In this document: piece after piece, positions 41,665 through 51,214 of the stretch
Layout of the letters: each line of letters starts with the position of its first letter
Numbering within the stretch: position 1 is the first letter of the stretch
NCBI GenBank assembly: GCA_028285215.1
Contig: JANQPZ010000346.1
Coordinates: 1 to 59,975, forward strand
Source of the DNA: Rhodovibrionaceae bacterium
GTDB lineage: Bacteria; Pseudomonadota; Alphaproteobacteria; Kiloniellales; DSM-21159
DNA length: 59,975 bases
Direction: 5' to 3'
Position numbers and translations under genes: made by a program
The notes under the pieces: generated by a model
Told to the model about the DNA's origin: nothing
Seen by the model: only the letters and a program-made list of their open reading frames with translations
Database searches by the model: none

Positions 41665-42948
41665 TCAGCCCAGGGTCAGGCGTTCGACGCCGACCAGCTT
41701 GTTGTACAGCCAGTAGAGCGCCAGCACGCCGGCCAGAAGAATGCCGCCCAGCGCCGCCGCCAGGCCCCAGTTGAGCGACGACTGCATGTGGTGGGCGATG
41801 AAGTTGGAGATCATCTGGCCGTCCTGGCCGCCGACCAGCGCCGGGGTGATGTAGTAGCCGATGGCCAAGATGAAGACGAGCAGGCTGCCGGCTCCGACGC
41901 CGGGCAGCGTCTGCGGCGCATAGACCTTCCAGAAGGCTTGGAAGCGCGGGGCCCCCAGCGACTGCGCCGCGCGCATATGGCTGGGGGAGATCGTCTTCAT
42001 CACCGAGAACAGCGGCAAGACCATGAAGGGCAGCAGGATCTGCGTCATGGCGATCACCGTGCCGGTCTGGTTGTAGATCATCTGGATCCTGTTCTGATCG
42101 CCGATCAACCCGATCCAGACCAGGATGTCGTTGAGCACGCCCTGCTGCTGCAGCAGCACGATCCAGGAGGTCGTGCGCACCAGCAGCGAGGTCCAGAAGG
42201 GCAGCAGCACCAGGATCATCAGAAGGTTGCTGATGCGTGTCGGCTGGGTCGCCAGCAGGTAGGAGATGGGGAAGCCGAGCAGCAAGGTCAGCGCCGTCAC
42301 CAGCACCGACATCCAGAGCGTGCGGCCGAAGAGCTGCACGTAGATCTGCCGGTTCTCCGGCTGCATGACGACATCGCCGAAGGCGTCGTAGCGGCGGTCG
42401 ACGGCGGCCAGGTACTGCACGGCGTTGTAGGCATTGCCGAGTCTTTGGATCGTCGCCCAGGTCTCCACCTTGCCCCAGTCGGCATCGGCGTCGATCATGG
42501 CCTCTTGGAAGGGGGGCTCCATGCGCCCCGCACTGCGCGCCGTTCGAGTGACGGCCGAGCGGATTCCCGGCTTCTCGAAGTTCAGGCGGGTGGCGACCCG
42601 GCCCAGGTCGCCGGTGAACCTGTTTTCGCGGGCGAGGGCCAGTTCCTGTGCCAGGGCCTCGAAAGCCTCTTCGGGCGGCAGGCCGTCTTCGGCACTCCAG
42701 TCCTCCAATGCGGCCAGAGTGTTCGGCAGAATCTGCGAAACGAGCGGATCGTGCACGCTGCGGAACAGCATCTGCCCGATCGGAAAAAGGAAGGTGATCG
42801 ACAGGAAGACCAGGAGCGGCGCGACCAGCAGGAACGCCCGCGTCTTGGCGCGGAGTTCGACGCGTCCCAAGGCCTGTTTCAGCGGCGTTCCGTCTGCCGT
42901 GGTCAGCCTTGCTGGCCGATCCGTCCCTCCGATGGCGATTTGCGCCAT
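41665..42948 (-). CDS. Polyamine-type ABC transporter permease (PotB-like)
   Basis: A 427-residue permease, longer than PotB (about 285) because of an approximately 130-residue periplasmic insertion after the first helix (residues 55-190, GQMLFRSVHDPLVSQILPNTL and onward); this form is known in alphaproteobacterial PotB relatives. The EAA loop reads AAQSLGAPRFQAFWKVYAPQTLPGVGAG. The ATG used (MAQIAIGG) has an AGGACAGG upstream; a longer ATG at 43002 is less likely. The gap to the binding-protein gene holds a strong hairpin. Confidence 0.92.
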   Translation of the reverse strand: MAQIAIGGTDRPARLTTADGTPLKQALGRVELRAKTRAFLLVAPLLVFLSITFLFPIGQMLFRSVHDPLVSQILPNTLAALEDWSAEDGLPPEEAFEALAQELALARENRFTGDLGRVATRLNFEKPGIRSAVTRTARSAGRMEPPFQEAMIDADADWGKVETWATIQRLGNAYNAVQYLAAVDRRYDAFGDVVMQPENRQIYVQLFGRTLWMSVLVTALTLLLGFPISYLLATQPTRISNLLMILVLLPFWTSLLVRTTSWIVLLQQQGVLNDILVWIGLIGDQNRIQMIYNQTGTVIAMTQILLPFMVLPLFSVMKTISPSHMRAAQSLGAPRFQAFWKVYAPQTLPGVGAGSLLVFILAIGYYITPALVGGQDGQMISNFIAHHMQSSLNWGLAAALGGILLAGVLALYWLYNKLVGVERLTLG

Positions 42949-43050
42949 GACGCCTGTCCTGTTCCCCAAATGCACCCGCGGCCTGCGGCTCTCCGGGAGC
43001 ACCGCAAAAGGGCCAAGTGACCTCGTCTCGAACAGCCTGATTTACAGGCG

Positions 43051-43078
43051 ACGGGACCGGCCGGCAGACCGGCCCCGT
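43051..43078 (-). terminator. Hairpin between binding-protein and permease genes
   Basis: ACGGGACCGG and CCGGCCCCGT form a ten-base-pair stem with one mismatch and an eight-base loop, 30 bases beyond the binding-protein stop on the minus strand. No T run follows, so it is more likely an RNA stabiliser or partial terminator that raises binding-protein yield over the permeases. Confidence 0.45.
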
Positions 43079-43107
43079 ACCCCTGCGGTCTCAAGACGAC
43101 CGCTGCC

Positions 43108-44202
43108 TCAGTTGACGAGCCAGGCGTTGAAGCGCTCGTTCAACTCGTCCTGATAGTCCGCCCAGAACAGGAAGTCGTTCTGCAAGGCGTTCCCGAAGTT
43201 TTCCGGAGCCGTCGGCATGTGCGGACCCATATCGACGCCGGACTCCGCATGGACGCCGATCAAAGGCACCGAAGACTTGCGCGCCGGGCCGTAGGAGATC
43301 CAGGAGGCCTGGTCCGCCAGCCGCTGAGTGTCGGTGGAGAACTTGATGAACTCCAGAGCGGTCTCCTTGTTCGGGGCACCGCGCGGAATCACCCAGAGAT
43401 CGAGATCCCACACCTGACCGTCCCAGACGATCTCGAAGGGCTTGCCTTCGGTCGCAATGGCGTTGAAGACGCGGCCGTTGTAGGCGGTGGTCATGGCGAC
43501 TTCGCCGTCGGCCAGAAGCTGCGGCGGCTGGGCACCGGCTTCCCACCACACGACCTCGTCCTTGATCGTGTCCAGCTTGGCAAAGGCCCGGTCGACGCCC
43601 TCGGGGGTCGAGAGCACTTCATAGACCTCGCCGGCCGGCACGCCGTCGGCGATCAGCGCGAACTCAAGGTTGGCCTTGGGGGTCCTGCGCATGCCGCGTT
43701 TGCCCGGAAAGGCCTCGAGGTCGAAGAAGTCGGCCATGGTGCTGGGGGCCGTGTCCGTGAACTTGGTGGTGTCGTAGGCGTAGATCGTCGACCAGACGAT
43801 GGTGGCCACGGCACAGTCGTGCAGCGTGCCCGGCAGGAAGTCGTCGGCCGCCGCGGTGCCGTCGGGCGCTGCCGGCAGCATCGCATGGTCGAGGGGTTCC
43901 AGTAGGCCCTCGTCACAGCCGCGCACGGCGTCGGACAGCTCGACGTCGACCAGATCCCAGGTGACGTTGCCCGCCTCGACCTGCGCCTTCACTTCGGCCA
44001 AGCCGCCGTTGTAGTCGGCGGAGACGATCTCGATGCCGGTCTTCTCGGTAAAGGGCTTGTGGTAGGCCTCCACCTGGCTCTTGGTGTAGGCGCCGCCCCA
44101 GGAGACGACCGTCAGCGGGTCGGCCTTGGCCGCTCCGGCGGCGAAGCCCGCGACCGCGGCCACGGCCAGCGCCGCGGTGGTGGTGCGAAGCACGTGTTTC
44201 AT
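43108..44202 (-). CDS. Polyamine-type ABC transporter substrate-binding protein (PotD-like)
   Basis: A 364-residue periplasmic binding protein. The signal peptide MKHVLRTTTAALAVAAVAGFAAGAAKA ends in AKA; the mature part begins DPLTVVSWGGAYTKSQVEAYHKPF, the usual start of PotD/F-like proteins of cluster D. The region GRVFNAIATEGKPFEIVWDGQVWDLDLWVIPRGAPNKE is typical. The upstream ATG has AGGGAG. Aromatic residues expected to cage an amine are present, but whether the ligand is putrescine, spermidine or another amine is not decided by this reading. Confidence 0.93.
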   Translation of the reverse strand: MKHVLRTTTAALAVAAVAGFAAGAAKADPLTVVSWGGAYTKSQVEAYHKPFTEKTGIEIVSADYNGGLAEVKAQVEAGNVTWDLVDVELSDAVRGCDEGLLEPLDHAMLPAAPDGTAAADDFLPGTLHDCAVATIVWSTIYAYDTTKFTDTAPSTMADFFDLEAFPGKRGMRRTPKANLEFALIADGVPAGEVYEVLSTPEGVDRAFAKLDTIKDEVVWWEAGAQPPQLLADGEVAMTTAYNGRVFNAIATEGKPFEIVWDGQVWDLDLWVIPRGAPNKETALEFIKFSTDTQRLADQASWISYGPARKSSVPLIGVHAESGVDMGPHMPTAPENFGNALQNDFLFWADYQDELNERFNAWLVN

Positions 44203-44353
44203 CGATGGAACACTCCCTGCTTGTTGCTGATGCCGGTCCTGCCGGCGTCTTTGCGGGTCCCTGTCGGTCCGCGCTCTTTCGAACCGGCAAAGGCCGGTCC
44301 GCAACGTTGCGTCCTCCTGGAGGACACAATCCGATGTGCCGCTGCAGCCTCGC

Positions 44354-45454
44354 TCACGCGTCCAAGGCTCGGCAATCTTCCGTCTCCCACCCCACGCTGA
44401 CGTCTGCGCCCTCGCGCAGGTGCGCGTGACCCTGGGCGTTGGGGACCTTCACGATGAATTCATCGCTGCCGCAGACATTGACACGCGTGCGGATATGGTC
44501 GCCCAGGTAGATCAACTCCTCGACGCGACCAGAGAAGATGTTCGGCAGACTGCCTGGCGGCGGGTCGATCGTGACGCGTTCCGGCCGGAGCGACAGCGTG
44601 GTCTTCGCCCCCTGACCGCCGCTCACGCTGACCGGCAGCGCCTGGACGTCGCCGCTGCCGTTGTCCAGCGTTACCGTGCAGGCGTCGGCGCCGTTCAGCT
44701 TGCTGACCGTTCCACGCAAGGTATTGTTCTCGCCGATGAACTGGGCAACGAAGGCATTCTGCGGTCGCTCGTAGAGGTCCGCGGGCGTATCGAGTTGTTG
44801 GATGATTCCGTCGTTGAACACGGCGATGCGGTTGGACATCGTCAGCGCCTCCGACTGATCGTGGGTGACGTAGACCACCGTGACGCCCAGATTCTCGTGG
44901 ATGTGCTTGATCTCGAACTGCATCTGCTCGCGCAGCTGCTTGTCCAGCGCGCCAAGAGGTTCGTCCATCAGCACGAGGGTCGGCTCGAACACCAGCGCCC
45001 TTGCCAGTGCGACGCGCTGCTGCTGACCGCCGGAGAGCTGTGCCGGCCTGCGCGCTCCAAAGCCGCCGAGCTGCACCATGTTCAGCGCCTGGTCGACCCG
45101 CTGCTCGGTTTCTGCCTTGGAGACCTTGCGCACCTGCAGAGGGAAGGCGAGATTCTCCGCGACGGTCATGTGCGGGAAGAGGGCATAGTTCTGGAACACC
45201 ATGCCGATGTCCCGCTTGTGGGGCGGAACGTTCGAAAGCGAGCGGCTGCCCAACCGGATGTCGCCGTGGGTCGGCGCCTCGAACCCGGCGAGCATCATCA
45301 AAGAGGTGGTCTTGCCGGAGCCTGAAGGCCCCAGCATGGTGAGGAACTCGCCGCGCGCGATCTCAATGTTGAGGTCCTTCACGACCAGCGTTTCGCCGTC
45401 GTAACTCTTCTGAACCTCGATGAACTCGACGAGAACGTCGCCCCTATTCGTCAT
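44354..45454 (-). CDS. Polyamine-type ABC transporter ATP-binding protein (PotA-like)
   Basis: A 366-residue ATPase with Walker A GPSGSGKTT, Q-loop FQNYALFPHMTV, ABC signature LSGGQQQR, Walker B VLMDEPLGALD and switch His in VTHDQSEALT. A C-terminal TOBE_2 domain begins near residue 285 (LRPERVTIDPPPGSLPNIFSGRVEELIYLGDHIRTRV), the regulatory domain of PotA/CysA-like proteins. It is the first gene of the minus-strand operon, 151 bases before the binding protein; the gap contains a CCTCC-T-GGAGG palindrome and GC-rich inverted segments. Confidence 0.94.
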   Translation of the reverse strand: MTNRGDVLVEFIEVQKSYDGETLVVKDLNIEIARGEFLTMLGPSGSGKTTSLMMLAGFEAPTHGDIRLGSRSLSNVPPHKRDIGMVFQNYALFPHMTVAENLAFPLQVRKVSKAETEQRVDQALNMVQLGGFGARRPAQLSGGQQQRVALARALVFEPTLVLMDEPLGALDKQLREQMQFEIKHIHENLGVTVVYVTHDQSEALTMSNRIAVFNDGIIQQLDTPADLYERPQNAFVAQFIGENNTLRGTVSKLNGADACTVTLDNGSGDVQALPVSVSGGQGAKTTLSLRPERVTIDPPPGSLPNIFSGRVEELIYLGDHIRTRVNVCGSDEFIVKVPNAQGHAHLREGADVSVGWETEDCRALDA

Positions 45455-45738
45455 CCCTGATACTTGGCCCCTTTCGTTCGCGCCATTGCGATCTGGGCCG
45501 CCTGACCTGTTCGATAGCTTGTACGATCCGCGTCGTTGGCGCGCGGTTGCAACCGGGCGATGCTAGACAAAGCGCCCCTGGAATTCGAGAGGTTTTTTGC
45601 GCCGCGGCAGACGGGAATTCGAAAGCGAAGTGCTCCCGCCAAAGCGGAACCAAGGGGCCGTAAGCCCCCTCGCCGGCGCCCTCTCAATCGCCAGCCCGTG
45701 CTCTTCTCAAGCTTCGCGGCGCCGACCGCCGGGGTCGT
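45455..45738. other. Gap between aminotransferase and transporter operon
   Basis: 284 bases with no supported gene. It holds a GGGGC-CGTAA-GCCCC hairpin at 45654-45668, placed 70 bases past the aminotransferase stop on the minus strand, and presumably the promoter of the transporter operon. No recognisable regulator site was found. Confidence 0.4.
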
Positions 45739-47127
45739 CTACTCGGCTGCCTGATGCTTGCTGCCAACCCACTGCGCGGTCTCGTCCAACGCCCGGCCGA
45801 AGCGTTCGAGCAACTGGTCGAGCCCCGTCTCGTCGATGATCAGCGGCGGGCAGAAGGCCATTTGGTCTCCCAGATTTCGGATGATCAGCCCATGCTCCTG
45901 ACAGCGCTCGTAGCAGTAGGTCCCGACGGCGCCCACGGGATCGAAGGCCTGCTTGCTGGCCTTGTCGGCCACCAGTTCGATGCAGCCGATCATGCCGACG
46001 CCGCGGACCTCGCCGACCAGCGGATGGTCGGCGAAGCGGCGCAGGCCGGCCTGCAGGCGCTCGCCCATGCGCGCGGCATTGCCGACCAGATCGCGCTCTT
46101 CGATGATCTTCAGGTTCTCCAGCGCGACCGCCGTGGCCACCGGATGGCCGCTGGCGGTAAAGCCGTGTCCGAAGGTGCCGATCTTGGCGGTGTTGTCGGC
46201 AATGGCCTGATAGATCTCGTCGGAGAAGAGGAGCGCTGCCAGCGGCATGTAGCTGGAGGTCAGCTGCTTGGAGCAGATCACCATGTCGGGCTCGATGCCG
46301 TAGGTGGTCGAACCCCAGAGCTGGCCGGTTCGCCCGAAACCGTTGATGACCTCGTCGGCGATCACCAGCACGTCGTACTTTCGGCAGACCGTCTGGATCT
46401 TCTGCCAGTAGGTTCGGGGCGGGACGATGACGCCGCCGGCGCCCATCACCGGTTCGCCGATGAAGGCGGCCACCGTCTCCGGGCCTTCGGTGAGGATCAG
46501 CTGTTCCAGCTCTCCCGCCAGGCGCGAGGCGAACTCCTCCTCGCTTTCGCCCTCCCAGCCGAAGCGCCAGTGGTGCGGGCAGGCCGTATGCAGGATGTTC
46601 TTGATCGGCAGGTCGAAGTCTTTGTGGTTGTAGGGCAGGCCGGTCAGGCTGCCGGAGGCGATGGTGATGCCGTGGTAGCCCTTGATCCGCGAGATGATCT
46701 TCTTCTTCTCGGGCCGGCCGCGGGCATTGTTGTAGTACCAGACCAGCTTGATCGCGGTGTCGTTCGCCTCCGAGCCGGAGCTGGTGTAAAAGACCTTCGA
46801 CATCTTGCCGGGCGCCATGGCCAGCAGGCGCTCGGACAGCTCGATCGAGGGCTCGTGGCTCTTGTGCGCGAAGGAGTGATAGAAGGGGAGCTTCTCCATC
46901 TGCGCGCGAGCGGCCTCGACCAGGCGCGGCTCTCCGAAGCCGACCGCGACCGACCAGAGGCCAGCCAGGCCTTCGATGTACTCCTTGCCCGCATCGTCGT
47001 AGACGTGGATGCCTTTCCCTTCGCGGATCACCATGGCGCCCTTGTCCTCGTGCTTGCGGGCGTTGGTGTAGGGGTGGAAGTTGACCGCCACGTCACGAAA
47101 AGCGGGGGAGTTTGGGCGATCGACCAT
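45739..47127 (-). CDS. Class III aminotransferase (putrescine/beta-alanine-pyruvate type)
   Basis: A 462-residue PLP-dependent omega-transaminase. Conserved parts: YIEGLAGLWSVAVGFGEPRL near the N-terminus, the PLP phosphate site SSGSEANDTAIKLVWYY, RIKGYHGITIASGSLTGL, ADEVINGFGRTGQLWG (Asp contacting PLP) and the Schiff-base lysine in ICSKQLTSSYMPL near residue 290. The closest characterised group includes SpuC (putrescine-pyruvate) and beta-alanine-pyruvate transaminases. Next to the polyamine transporter, deamination of an imported diamine to an aminoaldehyde is the likely job. It is divergent from the LysE gene. Confidence 0.92.
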   Translation of the reverse strand: MVDRPNSPAFRDVAVNFHPYTNARKHEDKGAMVIREGKGIHVYDDAGKEYIEGLAGLWSVAVGFGEPRLVEAARAQMEKLPFYHSFAHKSHEPSIELSERLLAMAPGKMSKVFYTSSGSEANDTAIKLVWYYNNARGRPEKKKIISRIKGYHGITIASGSLTGLPYNHKDFDLPIKNILHTACPHHWRFGWEGESEEEFASRLAGELEQLILTEGPETVAAFIGEPVMGAGGVIVPPRTYWQKIQTVCRKYDVLVIADEVINGFGRTGQLWGSTTYGIEPDMVICSKQLTSSYMPLAALLFSDEIYQAIADNTAKIGTFGHGFTASGHPVATAVALENLKIIEERDLVGNAARMGERLQAGLRRFADHPLVGEVRGVGMIGCIELVADKASKQAFDPVGAVGTYCYERCQEHGLIIRNLGDQMAFCPPLIIDETGLDQLLERFGRALDETAQWVGSKHQAAE

Positions 47128-47274
47128 GATGAAGGCGCCTCCTGGGCTGAATACCGGAAATCGTTCCTAGCCTATCGCTCTCGGTCGGTCGGCAGCAAGG
47201 GCAGGAAAGTGCTTGGATCGTTGCGCCGGCGACGCTAGGACAGGCAGCCGCCGGCGCGGGACAGCCCTCTCGAT

Positions 47275-47949
47275 ATGATCTCGAACTTCTATCTTCTGCT
47301 TCAGGCGATCGCGATCGGCTATGTCGTAGCCGCGCCGATCGGGGCTGTCGGTGCGATCTGTATCCGCCGCTCGCTGCACGGCCATCGCTTCGAAGCCTTG
47401 CTGTGCGGCATCGGGTCTGCCATCGCGGACGGTGTCTTTGCCGCCATAGCCGCGCTGGGCTTGTCGCTCGTCATCAGGTGGTTGGAAGAACACCATGGCG
47501 AACTGAACTTGGTCGGCGGCATCTTCTTGCTCGGCTACGGCATCTACATGATCGTGCACGCGCCGACCTTGATGCGCCGTCAGGCCATTACCGACGAAGA
47601 TGAAGACGATCTGAGCCCCTGGTCGCTGGCCGGCATGATGGACCGCCTCGGCATGGTTTTCACCGGCTTCGGGCTGACCATCATCAATCCGGCGACGTTC
47701 CTCGGCTTTATGGGAGCCTTCGCCGGCCTGGGCGTTCTCGGCCCGTCCGGCGAAGCCGAAACCTGGGCGAAGGGCACCACGCTGGTCGTGGGAGTGATTG
47801 CCGGCTCGACGCTGTGGTGGCTCACTCTGATTGCCGGTTCCAGCGCCGTGCGACGCAACGTTTCAAGCAACTTCATCGTCCAGGTCAACCGGGTGCTGGG
47901 CGTTGTTGTCGCCACGATCGGCGTGCTGGCACTGTTCCAGGTGTTTTAA
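47275..47949 (+). CDS. LysE-family amino-acid exporter
   Basis: A 224-residue membrane protein with six helices of the LysE/RhtB type, which export amino acids or related small metabolites. The N-terminal GYVVAAPIGAVGAICIRRSLHGHRFEALLCGIGSAIADG (P-I/V-G-P-like motif in the first helix) is characteristic. It begins 147 bases from the divergent aminotransferase. The substrate is unknown. Confidence 0.9.
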   Translation: MISNFYLLLQAIAIGYVVAAPIGAVGAICIRRSLHGHRFEALLCGIGSAIADGVFAAIAALGLSLVIRWLEEHHGELNLVGGIFLLGYGIYMIVHAPTLMRRQAITDEDEDDLSPWSLAGMMDRLGMVFTGFGLTIINPATFLGFMGAFAGLGVLGPSGEAETWAKGTTLVVGVIAGSTLWWLTLIAGSSAVRRNVSSNFIVQVNRVLGVVVATIGVLALFQVF

Positions 47950-48091
47950 CGCAATCCTCCTCGTCGGGCAGTTTCGGAGCGGTGTTTGGGGGCCGACGCC
48001 ATTCCCTGCGTCAGGCCAGGCTCACGAATTGACAGCCGTAGCGGGTGCGGCTGGTATGGATACAGTCAGGACTTTTGAGAAGAAGGCTCGG

Positions 48092-49333
48092 ATGACGCTC
48101 CTCTTGATCGAGAACGCTTTGCTGTTCGACGGCTTCGGCCCGGACTTGGCCGAAGGGACCTCCGTACTGGTCGAGGAGGGGCATATCAAGGAGGTGGCGG
48201 ACCGCCCGATCTCGACGGGATCACTGGAGGTGCAACGGATCGATGCCGCCGGGCGCGTTCTGATGCCCGGCCTGATCGATGCGCATTTTCACGCCGTTGC
48301 CGTCGATCCCAACATCGGGCGCCTGGAGACGATGAGCGCCTATCACATCGGCCAGTATGCGCGGGGCTTTCTGGAGGCGGCGCTGCATCGCGGCTTCACC
48401 ACGGTGCGCGATGCCGCGGGCGCGGACTTCGGCCTGTCGCTTGCGGTCGAAACCGGCCTGATCAAGGGGCCGAGGCTTTATTATTCCGGTAAGGCGCTGA
48501 CTCAGACCGGCGGTCACGCGGACTTTCGGGAACGGGCGGCCGACCATCCGGCCTTCTGCTTCTGCGGCCAGCACGGCAACGTCATGGGCGTTATCGCCGA
48601 TGGCGTCGCCGAGGTACGTCGCGCTGCGCGCGAAGAGCTGCGCAAGGGGGCGACCCAGATCAAGATCATGGCGTCCGGCGGTGTCGCCAGCCCGGCCGAC
48701 CCGATCTGGAATCTGCAGTACTCGGAAGAGGAAATTGCCGCAGCCGTCTGGGAAGCGGAGAGCTGGAAGACCTACGTCATGGCGCATGCCTACACGTCCG
48801 AGGCGATTCGGCGCTGTGTCGAGTTGGGCGTCAAGTCGATCGAGCATGGAAACCTGATCGATGCGGAGACAGCCGCGATCTGCCACACCCACGGTGCCTG
48901 GGTCGTGCCGACGCTCGTCACCTACGACGCGCTGGCCGAGGAGGGGGCTGGACTTGGTCTGCCCCCTGTCAGCGTCGCGAAGGTTGCGGATGTGCGCACC
49001 AGCGGGCTGCAGGCTTTGGAGATTCTCAAGACAGCCGGTGTCAAGATGGGCTTTGGAACCGACCTGCTGGGCGAGATGCATCGGCATCAGTCGAGGGAAT
49101 TCCTGATTCGGGCCGAAGTTTTGTCGCCACTGGAGGTCGTGAGGCAGGCGACCAGTGGCAATGCAGAGTTGATGAATCGCAGCGGAAAGCTCGGTTCCGT
49201 GGTTGCCGGGGCCTATGCGGACCTGCTGCTGGTCGACGGCGATCCCCTTGCCGATCTCGAGCTTCTGCAAGGACAGGGACGGCATATTCCGCTGATCGTT
49301 AAAGCTGGCGAGATCCACAAAAACACGCTGTAG
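48092..49333 (+). CDS. Prolidase-like metal-dependent amidohydrolase
   Basis: A 413-residue amidohydrolase-superfamily enzyme. Metal and active-site features: HxH in GLIDAHFHAVA, the carbamylated-lysine position in ATQIKIMASGGV, His in MAHAYTSEAIRRC, His in SIEHGNLID and Asp in GFGTDLLGE. This arrangement matches the Xaa-Arg/Xaa-Pro-type dipeptidases (Sgx9260/PAD-like group) that hydrolyse dipeptides with non-polar or basic C-terminal residues. The ATG used follows AAGG; a start 36 bases further up is possible. It precedes a dipeptide ABC transporter, suggesting uptake followed by hydrolysis. Confidence 0.9.
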   Translation: MTLLLIENALLFDGFGPDLAEGTSVLVEEGHIKEVADRPISTGSLEVQRIDAAGRVLMPGLIDAHFHAVAVDPNIGRLETMSAYHIGQYARGFLEAALHRGFTTVRDAAGADFGLSLAVETGLIKGPRLYYSGKALTQTGGHADFRERAADHPAFCFCGQHGNVMGVIADGVAEVRRAAREELRKGATQIKIMASGGVASPADPIWNLQYSEEEIAAAVWEAESWKTYVMAHAYTSEAIRRCVELGVKSIEHGNLIDAETAAICHTHGAWVVPTLVTYDALAEEGAGLGLPPVSVAKVADVRTSGLQALEILKTAGVKMGFGTDLLGEMHRHQSREFLIRAEVLSPLEVVRQATSGNAELMNRSGKLGSVVAGAYADLLLVDGDPLADLELLQGQGRHIPLIVKAGEIHKNTL

Positions 49334-49424
49334 CCGACCGGATACAAAGACAGCCATCCGACGGAGGATGGCAATCATTTCCGCTTGTTCCCGTGGCCAA
49401 AGCGGGCATAGGTTACCGGCCAAT

Positions 49425-49448
49425 GAAACGGATAACCCTCACCGTTTC
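49425..49448. promoter_or_regulatory. Possible operator upstream of the dipeptide transporter
   Basis: GAAACGG and CCGTTTC are perfect 7-base inverted arms around the 10-base spacer ATAACCCTCA, about 138 bases before the binding-protein gene. It resembles a dimeric regulator site, but I cannot assign a family. Confidence 0.3.
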
Positions 49449-49585
49449 GCCTGTCGGCCGCGGGCGCGATCGATCGTGATCGGAATCGTGCTGTGCTGCC
49501 GCAGCAGGAGAAAGCAGGGGTCACGAAAGCAGCCGGTGGCAGTTGCCGTCCGGCCGTACAGGGACTGAGTTACAGGGAGACAGCT

Positions 49586-51193
49586 ATGCGATACCGTCTG
49601 GGACTGGTCGCTGCTGTGGCTGCCGTTGCGGCCCTCACACTGTCGTCGGCGCAGGACGCGCAGGCGCAGGATAAGGTGTTCCGCTACGCCACCACCGGCG
49701 ACGTTTTGGGTCTGGACCCCCATTCGAATAACGAGGGTCCGACCAACACCATGAAGGGCAACATCTATGGCATGCTGATTCACCGCAAGCCGGACCTCTC
49801 TTTGGAGCCGGATCTGGCGGTGAGTTGGGAAAACGTGGACGAGGTGACTTGGCGTTTCGCCTTGCGCGAAGGCGTCACCTTCCACAACGGAAACCCCTTC
49901 ACGGCCGACGATGTGGTCTATTCCTTCCAGCGCCAGTCGCAGGAAACGTCGGACATGTCCTTTGCGATCGCCACGATCGAAGAGGTCCGTAAGGTCGACG
50001 ACTACACGGTAGAGATCGTTACCAACGGTCCCGACCCGATCCTGCTGCTCAACATGCCCAACTTCTACATCATGGATCAGGAGTGGGTTGAGGAGAACAA
50101 CGCCTTCGAGGTGGTGCGCGGCGCCGGGCAGACCAACTTCCCGAACCTCAATGCCAACGGCACCGGACCCTTCCGGGTGGTCGAGTGGGTACAGGACAAC
50201 CGCCTGGTCCTCGAGCCCTTCGAAGACCACTGGAACGCCGGTAATTTGATGACCAACATCGACCGCGCCGTCCTGACGCCGATCCCCAACGACGCGACGC
50301 GCGTTGCCGCGCTGCTCTCGGGCGAGATCGACATGATGTACCCGGTGCCGCTGCAGGACGTGCCGCGTTTGCAGAACGAAGCCAACGTCGATGTCCTGGA
50401 AGGTCCCGAACTGCGGACGATCTTTCTCGGTTTCGATCAATGGCGTGACGAGTTGCTCGACATGCCGGGCACCGGCCAGAACCCCTTCAAGGATCAGCGC
50501 GTGCGTGCGGCCTTCGCTCATGCAATCGATCTGCAGGCCATTCAGCGCGTGGTCATGCGCGGCGCTTCCACCCCGACGGGGTTGATGGTCGCGCCGGGCA
50601 TCAACGGCTTCGTCGAGGATCTCAACACGCCCTACGAGTACAATCCCGAAAAGTCCCGGGAGCTGCTTGCGGAGGCCGGTTACGGTGACGGCTTCCCCGT
50701 CACCCTCGACTGCCCGAACGACCGCTACGTCAACGACGAGCCGATCTGCAATGCAGTGATCCCGATGCTGGAACGCGTCGGCATCGATGTCAGCTTGAAC
50801 GCGCAGACCAAGTCGTTGCACTTCAACAAGATCGGTCGCGCCGAGGGCAACAACACCAGCTTCTTCATGCTGGGCTGGACCCCGGGGTCGTACGACTCGC
50901 TGAACCCGCTGATGCAGCTCATGACCACCGGTGCGCCGGGCCACGGCGATTGGAACAGCGGGCGCTACGACAATCCGCAGGTGATGGCACTGGCGGAGCA
51001 GATCAAGACGGAGATGGATCCGGAAGCGCGCCAAGCCATGATCACCGAGGCTTTCCAGATCCACCAGGACGATGTCGGCCACATTCCGCTGCATCAGCAG
51101 GCTCTGGCCTGGGGTGTCCGGACGGATACCGTCGCCGAGATCATCCAGCGACCCTTCAACGACGTTGACCTGCGCTACGTCGTGATGCAGTAA
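49586..51193 (+). CDS. Dipeptide/oligopeptide ABC transporter substrate-binding protein 1
   Basis: A 535-residue periplasmic SBP_bac_5 protein of the DppA/OppA family. The signal peptide MRYRLGLVAAVAAVAALTLSSAQDAQA ends in AQA; mature sequence begins QDKVFRYATTGDVLGLDPHSN. Internal markers: GVTFHNGNPFTADDVVYSF, NGTGPFRVVEW and DQRVRAAFAHAIDLQAI. ATG is preceded by CAGGGAGA. It is followed by a strong terminator-like hairpin and then the permease genes, the common arrangement for producing excess binding protein. Confidence 0.94.
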   Translation: MRYRLGLVAAVAAVAALTLSSAQDAQAQDKVFRYATTGDVLGLDPHSNNEGPTNTMKGNIYGMLIHRKPDLSLEPDLAVSWENVDEVTWRFALREGVTFHNGNPFTADDVVYSFQRQSQETSDMSFAIATIEEVRKVDDYTVEIVTNGPDPILLLNMPNFYIMDQEWVEENNAFEVVRGAGQTNFPNLNANGTGPFRVVEWVQDNRLVLEPFEDHWNAGNLMTNIDRAVLTPIPNDATRVAALLSGEIDMMYPVPLQDVPRLQNEANVDVLEGPELRTIFLGFDQWRDELLDMPGTGQNPFKDQRVRAAFAHAIDLQAIQRVVMRGASTPTGLMVAPGINGFVEDLNTPYEYNPEKSRELLAEAGYGDGFPVTLDCPNDRYVNDEPICNAVIPMLERVGIDVSLNAQTKSLHFNKIGRAEGNNTSFFMLGWTPGSYDSLNPLMQLMTTGAPGHGDWNSGRYDNPQVMALAEQIKTEMDPEARQAMITEAFQIHQDDVGHIPLHQQALAWGVRTDTVAEIIQRPFNDVDLRYVVMQ

Positions 51194-51214
51194 CGCCTTC
51201 GGGTGTGGGGCGGG

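Noticed and set aside
40762-43020. 752-residue open frame antisense to the two polyamine permeases
   Set aside because: Same effect as above; the permease genes have clear domains, ribosome sites and operon spacing.
45580-45622. Two GGAATTCGA repeats in the gap before the ATPase gene
   Set aside because: Nine-base match only, no extension or symmetry; likely chance.
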